Both the position numbers and the translations under genes were made by a program. The notes under the pieces are model-generated. The model worked only from the letters and a program-made list of their open reading frames with translations, had not been told where the DNA came from and searched no databases. From contig CALKRW010000065.1 of assembly GCA_937989585.1 (NCBI GenBank), positions 1 to 64,000 of the forward strand: DNA of 64,000 bases, given 5' to 3'. Origin of the DNA: an uncultured Porphyromonadaceae bacterium. GTDB taxonomy: Bacteria > Bacteroidota > Bacteroidia > Bacteroidales > Muribaculaceae. Positions 7,595 to 14,476 of the stretch are shown here, one piece after another (position 1 is the stretch's first letter; each line of letters opens with the position of its first letter).

Positions 7595-7602
7595 CAAAAT
7601 TA
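7595..7602 (-). promoter_or_regulatory. -7 promoter element of the TlpA-like gene
   Basis: Minus-strand TAATTTTG fits TAnnTTTG, 28 bases before the ATG at 7566. No TTTG is found at the ideal distance; the nearest (7626-7629) leaves a 23-base spacer. Confidence 0.45.
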
Positions 7603-7712
7603 CAAAACCCACAATGATTATTTCTCAAAAAATGTTTAAAAATGATCGATAGAAGCATTTTATAAATGGGCTTTTCCGATTATATGGTTGGTCAAAACGC
7701 CATTGGATGTCT

Positions 7713-7792
7713 TAATCGCAGATTTTTGTAGGAATCGGGGTTATAATCGCAAAAATTTGTACCTGGGTGGTTTTTAATCGTGGTTTTTTGTA
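7713..7792 (+). repeat. Array of three 18-bp direct repeats with a 31-bp period (array 1)
   Basis: Units at 7713-7730, 7744-7761 and 7775-7792 follow the consensus TAATCGYRRWWWTTTGTA, and their starts are exactly 31 bases apart. The 13-base spacers are G-rich. The array occupies the 324-base gene-free stretch between the TlpA-like gene and the next lipoprotein. A second array with the same unit order lies at 11656-11736. The array is too short and the units too divergent for CRISPR. Function unknown; phased protein binding sites or a dispersed intergenic element are possible. Confidence 0.75.
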
Positions 7793-7890
7793 TGAGGTGG
7801 TTTGGTTTGTGATTTCTGGATTACAGCAGCCCCATACTCTTGCGGGGGGCCGGAGTATGGGGCTGGTGTGTGATGTGGGGAGGTGGTTGG

Positions 7891-8370
7891 TTATTTGATC
7901 TGGAGGTCGTTGCGGCGTTTGAATTTGATGATGCTTTTGTCTCCGTTGGTGTTGACGCGCCACCACATGTGGGTGTCGGTCAGTTTGATGATTTTGTATG
8001 AGTATTCGCCGGCCCAGAGATCATCGCTGTCAAGTTCGCCCTGAAATACCACATTTAACAATGGCTGATTGTTCTCTACTTCAAGAATGGACCATGTGAA
8101 GACCCGGTCATGTCTCGGAGTGCCGTCAGAGGCCAGGAAGTATGTTGTGATATTTCCTTGATAGCCTCCGAAGCCTTCGTGAATCCGGGCGGATGTGATG
8201 TGGAGAATATCTTCCCTTTCAAACACCTTCTGGTCGCCCTGTGAGATGACTTCCCATGTCCCGGCAAAAAGGTCAAGGTCCGGTGCGAACACTTCGTCTT
8301 CCTTATCGTCACAAGCTGTCATTACAAATGAAAGTAGTGGTAAAATCAAAAGCAATAGATACCTGTTCAT
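7891..8370 (-). CDS. Lipocalin-like lipoprotein of unknown function
   Basis: A protein of about 159 residues with signal peptide MNRYLLLLILPLLSFVMTAC and a lipidated cysteine followed by DDKEDE. The mature part starts LDLFAGTWEVIS, typical of small lipocalin-like Bacteroidetes lipoproteins, and has alternating beta-strand patterning (FTWSILEVENNQPLLNVVF, then WAGEYSYKIIKLTDTHMWWR). The ATG at 8370 is chosen over a TTG two codons upstream. The ligand is unknown. Confidence 0.7.
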   Translation of the reverse strand: MNRYLLLLILPLLSFVMTACDDKEDEVFAPDLDLFAGTWEVISQGDQKVFEREDILHITSARIHEGFGGYQGNITTYFLASDGTPRHDRVFTWSILEVENNQPLLNVVFQGELDSDDLWAGEYSYKIIKLTDTHMWWRVNTNGDKSIIKFKRRNDLQIK

Positions 8371-8539
8371 ACTCAATGGATGTTTTCTTATATAACGGGA
8401 ATATATGATTTTATTGCCTTAAGTAACTCTAAAAAATCAGTTTATATTAAAACAGGAAGTAACTTTCCATTTGGGCAACGATGTGATTACGGCGAGTTAC
8501 TTATGGCATCTTTTCAGTATGTGCCGGTCTGCGGTCCCG

Positions 8540-10630
8540 TTATTTCAGTATCGCACTGCCGGCTCCGGACACCTGCGACGCTTCATTTCCGACTTTGATT
8601 TTCTTGCCGAAACCAAAGGTATATGTCGCTGATACATATATGAAGCAGTGGCTGTTCGGATTATAAGCGGACTGCACGAAATCATAGTGTCTGCTTTTCA
8701 ACACGGAGGTTCCGTTTCGCCAGTTCCAGCGGAAAGGGTTGGCTAGCTGAGCCTGAAAGTTCCATGAAGAATTACCCCAGCCGACAATCGCTGTATATGC
8801 ATTCTTGCTATTCTCCCATACGCCATTTGTAAAGTTGCCGGCAGATGACATATCTGACTGATACTGTATGCCAAACTGCCACTGATTGAGATAGTAAAAC
8901 GCTTGCAGGTACCAATTGAGATGTGATTTCGTCCAGTTGAATGGCTCTTCGTTTTCGGCTATATAGTGCGCCAACTGGCCGTTGATCTGAAGGTTGCCAT
9001 CGAGAAGTCTTGCAGTTCCGTTTATACCGTAGCGGCCTTCAATAAACTTTCCCATAGGCTGCTGCACAGTACGTAAAATTCCCTCCGCCGACGCCTCATA
9101 TACATAAGCAAAGCGGTTGGTTGCGACAAATCCTGTTCCAAAAACTGAAAAATTGAATTTATTGTTAGGCAACCATTGATAACCGACGCCGAAATCATAG
9201 CATCTATAAGGCTTGAGATTCGGATTGCCGGTATAACTCATCAACGGGTTGGACTGTATGACGGCTGAACTACGGACTGAAAGAGCGGGGATCTGGTTGC
9301 TATAATGGAACTCTGCGTTAATGGCGTTCTTGTTATTAAACGAATATTGGGCTGAAAAGTCTGTCCATGGATAAGTGCTTTCCTCTGTAGTATTGCCTGT
9401 TCTGGTGCGGTCGTAACTGAAGCCAACACCTACACTCCCATAGAATTTATCGTTAGTAAGATTGTATGCGACTCCAGGGCCGAGGCGTAAAACTGTAAGC
9501 CTGTCATCAGAAGTTGAAGTGCCTGAATAGCGGGTCTTGCTATTGTAATAAAAACCTTGTGTGGAAACAGTTATGTCGCCCCACTTTCCGAAATCATGCT
9601 GGTAACGGAGGTTTGCGCTTGCTTTATGGGTATTGTCCAAGGCATTGTTGAAATATTCGGAAGATTGCCCCTCCATGTATCTGCTGTTTTGTCTGGAGTG
9701 AGAGTAGGAATAGTAAGGAGCAAAATTTATGGTATTGCCGTGTGGAAGTATAAAATTCCAGTAGCCGTTGTATGTTATGTAATTCTGGCGGTGATTTGCT
9801 TCGTTGACGAAATCGGACTGAGGGAAATCAGCAGGTCGAAAATATACAGAACCCGAGGTATTCTCTTTCGGATAATTGTCAAAAGTTGCTCCTATGGTGT
9901 TGCTGATGGTAATTTTATCCGTGCGATATAAAGCCTTGAACGTGGGCCAGAAATACCGTCGCCGAGATTCGGCATCGCTGGAGATGGAGAATCGCTCGAA
10001 TTGCTTGATAGAGCCGTCAGCCTGAGGCAGCCGGTAAGTCTCGACTGTATTATTATAATCGTGGCTTCCGTTGCGATAATACCCGCCGGCAGCGAGGTCG
10101 TAGGTCATTTTTTTGTACTGAATCTTGGAATACAGGTTAAGTTGACCGGAATTGGCGATGAAAAACTCATTGGCATAAGCCTTGAGATAACCCCCATATT
10201 CATATCTATGCATTATGAAATTTATGACGTGAGCACTTCCATGAAAACGGGGGTCTTTCGGATAATCGTAATATTCCACTTTTCTGACATCCGCCATCCG
10301 CATACCAGTGAGTTCCTGTTCCGAAGCCGGTAAATAGTCAATGTAGATATTGACATCTTTACCAGTATTAGTCTTTACCGAATTACCCATGCCGGGGGAA
10401 AGTTGCGGGATTGCCATGCGGTTGAGCAGATCGGTAGCGGTCTGCGAAGAATTCTTTTGCTTAGAGGTGGGAATATATGTTGAAACGGTAGCCGAGGTCG
10501 ATTGAAGTTGTGCCTCGACAACCACTTCATCAAGTTCCTGTGCCTTGATGGAATCCGGCTCGGACGATTGCGCCATTGCGCCAGCGGCAAAGAGAAGGGA
10601 AAGCCATAATAATTTCTGTCGATAAGCCAT
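8540..10630 (-). CDS. TonB-dependent receptor-like outer-membrane beta-barrel protein
   Basis: About 696 residues. The signal peptide (MAYRQKLLWLSLLFAAGAMAQ) is followed by QELDEVVVEA, a TonB-box-like segment, and a plug-like region with DLLNRMAIPQL, VNIYIDYLPAS and ADVRKVEYYDYPKDPRF. The remainder is a long beta-barrel of the OMP_b-brl_3 type ending in aromatic strands. There is no N-terminal carboxypeptidase-like domain and no SusD partner, so this is not a classical SusCD system. The ATG at 10630 is used because the -7 promoter element overlaps the earlier in-frame ATG at 10657. The Crp/Fnr gene lies 85 bases upstream in the same direction, with a perfect palindrome between them. Confidence 0.8.
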   Translation of the reverse strand: MAYRQKLLWLSLLFAAGAMAQSSEPDSIKAQELDEVVVEAQLQSTSATVSTYIPTSKQKNSSQTATDLLNRMAIPQLSPGMGNSVKTNTGKDVNIYIDYLPASEQELTGMRMADVRKVEYYDYPKDPRFHGSAHVINFIMHRYEYGGYLKAYANEFFIANSGQLNLYSKIQYKKMTYDLAAGGYYRNGSHDYNNTVETYRLPQADGSIKQFERFSISSDAESRRRYFWPTFKALYRTDKITISNTIGATFDNYPKENTSGSVYFRPADFPQSDFVNEANHRQNYITYNGYWNFILPHGNTINFAPYYSYSHSRQNSRYMEGQSSEYFNNALDNTHKASANLRYQHDFGKWGDITVSTQGFYYNSKTRYSGTSTSDDRLTVLRLGPGVAYNLTNDKFYGSVGVGFSYDRTRTGNTTEESTYPWTDFSAQYSFNNKNAINAEFHYSNQIPALSVRSSAVIQSNPLMSYTGNPNLKPYRCYDFGVGYQWLPNNKFNFSVFGTGFVATNRFAYVYEASAEGILRTVQQPMGKFIEGRYGINGTARLLDGNLQINGQLAHYIAENEEPFNWTKSHLNWYLQAFYYLNQWQFGIQYQSDMSSAGNFTNGVWENSKNAYTAIVGWGNSSWNFQAQLANPFRWNWRNGTSVLKSRHYDFVQSAYNPNSHCFIYVSATYTFGFGKKIKVGNEASQVSGAGSAILK

Positions 10631-10654
10631 ATACAAATCAGTTTTGTTCGGGCG

Positions 10655-10662
10655 CAAAATTA
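10655..10662 (-). promoter_or_regulatory. -7 promoter element of the barrel gene
   Basis: Minus-strand TAATTTTG fits TAnnTTTG and lies 24 bases before the ATG at 10630. It overlaps the alternative upstream ATG (10657), which decides the start. The -33 position coincides with the palindrome at 10682-10701. Confidence 0.55.
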
Positions 10663-10681
10663 GACAGAAAAAATGACTGTG

Positions 10682-10701
10682 GTCTCAACAAATGTTGAGA
10701 C
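10682..10701. promoter_or_regulatory. Perfect 20-bp palindrome, candidate Crp/Fnr-type operator
   Basis: GTCTCAACAAATGTTGAGAC is a perfect 9-bp inverted repeat around AA. It sits between the Crp/Fnr gene and the barrel gene, with one edge at the -33 position of the barrel promoter. Crp/Fnr dimers bind symmetric sites of this size. Alternatively, in RNA it forms an 8-bp stem with an ATTT loop and, with T6 eight bases on, could weakly terminate the regulator's transcript. Confidence 0.5.
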
Positions 10702-10714
10702 ACGCAGAAAATAA

Positions 10715-11278
10715 TTAAGATTTTCTTAATCTGCTCAGATGAGTGGGAGTGATATTCAGGAAAGAAGCAATGTCTTTCAGAGAGAACATCGAAAAAATAT
10801 TATCGTATCTTGCGATAAGTTCGTCATATCTTTCTTGTGCCGATTTAGTATGCAGACTGATGTATCGGTTATATTTCGTATCAAACAAGGCAACGTTTGT
10901 TTCGGCAATAATTCCATATAGTTGCTCGTCGGATTTCATACGCATACCAATCTCTTTTGCTGAGATGCAGTAAATCTCGCAAGGCGAAACCGCAACTATT
11001 GAAATACGCGATTTACTGCCGTAAAGAGAAAATGGGAAATCTGCGACAAATTCATCTGCAAATTCCAGGCCCACCACTTTTTCGGAACCATCCGCCGCGT
11101 ATGCAACATATTTCAGCGTGCCGGACTTAATATATCCGATGTATCGGGCAACCTGTCCTTGTTCAGCGAAAAAATCGCCTTTGTCATAATGACGCAATAC
11201 TCCATAGTTAATACATAGGTCACGCCAAAAACAATGGTCGATATTCTCGTAATATGTGTTGAAGTTCGATGTACTCAC
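10715..11278 (-). CDS. Crp/Fnr family transcriptional regulator
   Basis: 187 residues. Residues 20-130 form a cyclic-nucleotide-binding-type jelly roll (LRHYDKGDFFAEQGQVARYIGYIKSG, then ADEFVADFPFSL), and residues 145-187 a winged-helix end with the HTH segment FSLKDIASFLNITPTHLSRLR. Such short members (about 190 residues) are common in Bacteroidetes. The start is GTG at 11278: the next Met is deep inside the domain, and an in-frame TAA lies just upstream. The effector is unknown. Its position directly upstream of the barrel gene, with a palindrome between, suggests it controls that gene. Confidence 0.85.
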   Translation of the reverse strand: MSTSNFNTYYENIDHCFWRDLCINYGVLRHYDKGDFFAEQGQVARYIGYIKSGTLKYVAYAADGSEKVVGLEFADEFVADFPFSLYGSKSRISIVAVSPCEIYCISAKEIGMRMKSDEQLYGIIAETNVALFDTKYNRYISLHTKSAQERYDELIARYDNIFSMFSLKDIASFLNITPTHLSRLRKS

Positions 11279-11655
11279 TTGAACAAGCGATGTGTATTAT
11301 TCCAATGGCTCGAAGGTGTTATTATCTATAAGCAAAAAGCGTGAGCCAACTATGCCACGTCTAATTGGAGGCCCTGAGAAAGCCCATGATGCAGATGTAA
11401 CAATAGCAGCCCACGCCATATGCGTGAGAACCACCATGCTATCTCTTGCATCAAATCGAAAATTTCTCAGGTTTCCAATTACAAGATAAGCATAACGCTT
11501 CTGATTTACAATGTCATGCAACCCAAAGGGATGCAGATGCAAAGTTAGTTGATATTTCTGAAATCCAAGGTACATCTTCCTTGAAATTTGTAATCATTCT
11601 TTCTGAATAATTCCATAATAAATTGACTCAAACTGATATTCTCCTTTGCAGGTCC
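11279..11655. other. Gene-poor stretch upstream of the Crp/Fnr gene
   Basis: A minus-strand open frame of 92 codons covers 11297-11575 but matches no family I recognise. A minus-strand -7-like TAACTTTG at 11540-11547, with CTTG 18 bases upstream, lies inside that frame and could be the Crp/Fnr promoter with a leader of about 250 bases. I see no RNA gene or known riboswitch here. The stretch may be degraded accessory DNA. Confidence 0.4.
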
Positions 11656-11736
11656 TAAACTCGGTTTTTTGTAGGTATGGAGGTCATAATCGCAGAAATT
11701 TGTACAAGGGTTATATTATAATCGTGATTATTTGTA
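11656..11736 (+). repeat. Array of three 18-bp direct repeats (array 2)
   Basis: Units at 11656-11673 (degenerate first half), 11687-11704 and 11719-11736 match the units of array 1 at 7713-7792. Unit ends are 31 and 32 bases apart. Unit 2 here (TAATCGCAGAAATTTGTA) is closest to unit 2 of array 1, and unit 3 (TAATCGTGATTATTTGTA) to unit 3, so the two arrays are homologous as whole blocks. It ends 100 bases before the -7 element of the YhcH-family gene. Confidence 0.75.
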
Positions 11737-11836
11737 AGGCTTTTATTATTGGGGCGGGACAATTATTGCAAGGTGGTAGGGGGATAAAGGCAGGAAAAGA
11801 TTTGTGTGCTGTGTTCCGCGGTATCGGGAAAAGTTG

Positions 11837-11844
11837 TAACTTTG
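11837..11844 (+). promoter_or_regulatory. -7 promoter element of the YhcH-family gene
   Basis: TAACTTTG fits TAnnTTTG and lies 101 bases upstream of the ATG at 11946. The expected -33 position reads TTCC, a poor match. Confidence 0.45.
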
Positions 11845-11945
11845 GCACACAGGATAAAATTGTTCATACGAAACAGAAAACCAATAAACGAAACGTCTGT
11901 ACGACCATAATTCACAAAACAATAACCAAAACAATAATTTAAGCA

Positions 11946-12476
11946 ATGGAAAAGAACGAAGCAAAGAAATGGGTCGAGAGCCGCGTATGGGCTAACGGCT
12001 GGAAGGTCGATGCTGACGAGAGTGTCGACGCCGTAGAATTCGCCGAGCAGTATGCCCGCAATAAGGAACTGTGGGACAAACTTTTCGCCTATCTTGCCGA
12101 GACAGACCTGAATACTCTCGAGGCAGGAAAGGTCGAACTTGTCCCCGGACGCCTGTGGATCAACGTGCTCGAGTACACTCCCAAGGACAGCGAGAATACG
12201 AAAATCGAGAACCACCGCAACTTCATTGACCTACAGTACACTTTCGTCGGTGACGAACTGATGGGCGTTGCCGGTAAGGTCACTCCCATAAATGACTACG
12301 ACCCAGTGAAGGACCGCACCAACTATTCGACTGACGAACCAATCGTTTACAGCAAAGCCGATGCGGACCATTTCTTCCTTTATTTCCCGAAGGACATGCA
12401 CCAGCCCTCGGTACGCGCATGTGACCCGGCAGTCCCCAGCCGCAAGATTGTCGGCAAGATTGAATACGCCCGCTGA
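11946..12476 (+). CDS. YhcH/YjgK/YiaL (TabA-like) family protein
   Basis: 176 residues matching the YhcH/YjgK/YiaL family of cupin-like metal-binding proteins: ENHRNFIDLQYTFVGDELMG, the acidic DYDPVKDRTNY region, and FFLYFPKDMHQPSV near the C-terminus with the conserved H-x-P. Members occur in sialic acid, galactoside and biofilm-related contexts (EbgC, NanQ, TabA); the substrate here is unknown. An N-terminal extension of about 60 residues (KKWVESRVWANGWKVDADE) is common in Bacteroidetes versions. The gene stands alone with its own promoter element. Confidence 0.85.
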   Translation: MEKNEAKKWVESRVWANGWKVDADESVDAVEFAEQYARNKELWDKLFAYLAETDLNTLEAGKVELVPGRLWINVLEYTPKDSENTKIENHRNFIDLQYTFVGDELMGVAGKVTPINDYDPVKDRTNYSTDEPIVYSKADADHFFLYFPKDMHQPSVRACDPAVPSRKIVGKIEYAR

Positions 12477-12509
12477 TAAAGCGTTAAAGAATGAATTGGG
12501 CAGGTTTCC

Positions 12510-13180
12510 TCATTCTTGGGGAAGCCTGTTTTTTTCTTCGGTTTCCCGTGGCCTGAGGGCAAACAATGTCCATATAATCACGAGGAGGGTTATGCCGTCG
12601 CCGATGAAGGCCACGGTACGCCCCTCCGCTTTCATTTTACGTACATAATCGTACTTGTCGGCGGGGAACATCGAGGCCTGCCATGTGTCTATGCCTGTTT
12701 CGGCGGCGGCTTCCCTTACGGCCTCGGGACGGTAGCCGGACAGAAGGCAGATATTGTGAATGCCGAGTTCGCGTAGTTGGCGGATGGTGTCGGCGATTCC
12801 CGGTTTCAGGGTGTCGCTGAGGAATTTGAAAGCAGGGCGCGGATGCGGTCGCGGGCCTTGCCGCTCGCATTGTCTTCAAGTATCTCGCCTACGGCATAGG
12901 CAAGGAGGATGGTCACTGCCTCGGGGTATTCGCCAATGAAGTATGCGCCCAGACTTGCAAGTGCCATCAGCGTAAATTCGTTGAAAAGGTCACCCTTGCA
13001 CCAAGTCTTCCATGCCTTTACCAGAACGGGGATGGCGACTGGTAGGACTGCGGCAATATAAAATGCCAGAATGACGCCGGGATTAGTGATAATCCTGTAA
13101 TGAGTCAGGATAAGCGTCGCCAGCAGAAGAACGAGCGAAATTATCTCGAGTATATATGTCCGTAGTATCTTCATAACCAT
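12510..13180 (-). pseudogene. Remnant of a heavy-metal P1B-type ATPase
   Basis: The 5' piece (13180-12806) encodes 124 residues like the first membrane helices of Cd/Zn/Co ATPases, ending at GKARDRIRALL just before the actuator domain. In another frame, from about 12830 to a TGA at 12510-12512, the minus strand encodes the end of the P-domain (LKPGIADTIRQLRELGI, LLSGYRPEAVREAA, VAFIGDGI), which joins straight to a last membrane helix (TLLVIIWTLFAL). The actuator domain, the CPx membrane segment, the phosphorylated DKTGT and the rest of the GDGINDAP hinge are missing. At least two internal deletions plus a frame change explain this, so the gene cannot be functional. About 230 of an expected 620-700 codons remain. 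Confidence 0.85.
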
Positions 13181-13239
13181 ATTTTTAATTTATAACAACC
13201 AATGGCTCAACAAGTTTCGCGGAGGAATTAGCGGTTTTT

Positions 13240-13275
13240 AGAGTTATCAGAGGAATCAGAGTCATTAGAGTCGGA
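13240..13275 (+). repeat. Four tandem 9-bp units
   Basis: The units AGAGTTATC, AGAGGAATC, AGAGTCATT and AGAGTCGGA follow one another without gaps in the intergenic region between the ATPase remnant and the DUF1016 gene. A low-complexity repeat without visible function. Confidence 0.5.
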
Positions 13276-13335
13276 GGAAGCGGTGTTGTCTTGAGGAGGG
13301 AAGTAGGGTGGATTTTGTGTTTCAAAACATGTTTT

Positions 13336-13366
13336 ATTGTTACATCAGAAAATCGTCGTATCTTTG
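13336..13366 (+). promoter_or_regulatory. Promoter of the DUF1016 nuclease gene
   Basis: ATTG (13336-13339), 19 bases, TATCTTTG (13359-13366): good -7 match and spacing, with an imperfect -33 box. The start codon follows 62 bases later. Confidence 0.55.
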
Positions 13367-13428
13367 TGAAGAGCAACAATCTGATTAACTGAACTTACAC
13401 CAATAAACTGGCAAAATTTATTTAAGTA

Positions 13429-14448
13429 ATGAGCGAACTTATTCTTGACAAGGATTATTCTGACTGGGTATCGGAGTTATCCAAACGTTACCGTGCATCT
13501 CAAATAAGGGCTTCTATTTCAGTCAATGAGGAATTGCTGAAATTTTATTGGACTTTGGGGCACGACATAGTGGAACGGCAGGATGAGAACAAGTATGGCA
13601 AAGGATTTTTTAATATGCTCAGTCGTGACTTGAAAGCCACTTTGCCTGAGGCAAAAGGTTTTTCGCCAAAGAATTTGTATTATATACGTCGGTTTTATCT
13701 GATGTATTCAGAGAATTTCCCCCAAGTTGAGGGAAATTTGTTCAAATTGCCGTGGGGCCATCATAAACTTTTGATTGACAAATATTTCAAGGAGCCTGAA
13801 GTGGCGTTGTTTTATGTTCGTGAAACCATTAAGCACGGATGGTCGCGAGTAATTTTAGATCATATGCTTGACACCAATCTACATTTAAGACAGAGTCAGG
13901 CTATAACCAATTTTAAATCACAGTTGCCTGAAGCGACAAGCGAACTCGCACAAGAAATAACCAAAGATCCCTATATATTTGATTTTACCAATCTTTCTCA
14001 ACCATACAGAGAAAGAGAATTAAAAGAGGAATTGCTTAAAAATGTTACGAAATTCCTTTTAGAACTTGGCGAGGGTTTTGCCTTTGTCGGAAAAGAATAC
14101 AGATTGGATGTAGGAAAAACGGAACAATTCACCGACTTGCTTTTCTATCATCTCCGTTTGCGGTGTTATGTCGTGATTGAGGTTAAGGTGACAAAATTTG
14201 AACCGGGATTTCTGGGACAATTGGGGACCTATGTCACTGCAGTGAATCACATTCTTAAAACAGAGCAAGATAATCCGACAATCGGGCTATTAGTCTGTAA
14301 GACTAAGGATGACATTTTGGCTCAATACTCATTGGAAGGTTACAATCTGCCTATGGGCATTTCACAATATCAACTTGACAAGTTGTTGCCTGACAATTTC
14401 AAGAGCACATTGCCATCAATAGAAGAAATAGAGACAAAACTTAGATAA
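13429..14448 (+). CDS. DUF1016 (YhcG-like) PD-(D/E)XK nuclease family protein
   Basis: 339 residues with both YhcG-family parts. The N-terminal DUF1016_N helical domain reads SVNEELLKFYWTLGHDI, then FSPKNLYYIRRFY. The C-terminal PD-(D/E)XK nuclease core contains FVGKEYRLDVG, FTDLLFYHLRLRCYVVIEVKV (catalytic-type D, then E-x-K) and FLGQLGTYVTAV. In some bacteria such proteins sit near restriction-modification or other defence genes; here no methylase or specificity subunit is adjacent, so it is an orphan. It has its own promoter and ends 28 bases before the rhamnosidase gene. Confidence 0.85.
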   Translation: MSELILDKDYSDWVSELSKRYRASQIRASISVNEELLKFYWTLGHDIVERQDENKYGKGFFNMLSRDLKATLPEAKGFSPKNLYYIRRFYLMYSENFPQVEGNLFKLPWGHHKLLIDKYFKEPEVALFYVRETIKHGWSRVILDHMLDTNLHLRQSQAITNFKSQLPEATSELAQEITKDPYIFDFTNLSQPYRERELKEELLKNVTKFLLELGEGFAFVGKEYRLDVGKTEQFTDLLFYHLRLRCYVVIEVKVTKFEPGFLGQLGTYVTAVNHILKTEQDNPTIGLLVCKTKDDILAQYSLEGYNLPMGISQYQLDKLLPDNFKSTLPSIEEIETKLR

Positions 14449-14476
14449 TTCACATTAAGAATAATAACATTATTAC

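Noticed and set aside
7713..7792. CRISPR array
   Set aside because: Units are 18 bp, diverged, only three, with 13-base spacers of similar base content; no cas gene is in the window.
11297..11575. 92-codon minus-strand gene upstream of the Crp/Fnr regulator
   Set aside because: No recognised family or signal peptide, and a promoter-like element lies inside it at 11540-11547. It could be a fragment or chance frame, so it was only mentioned in the description of the gap.
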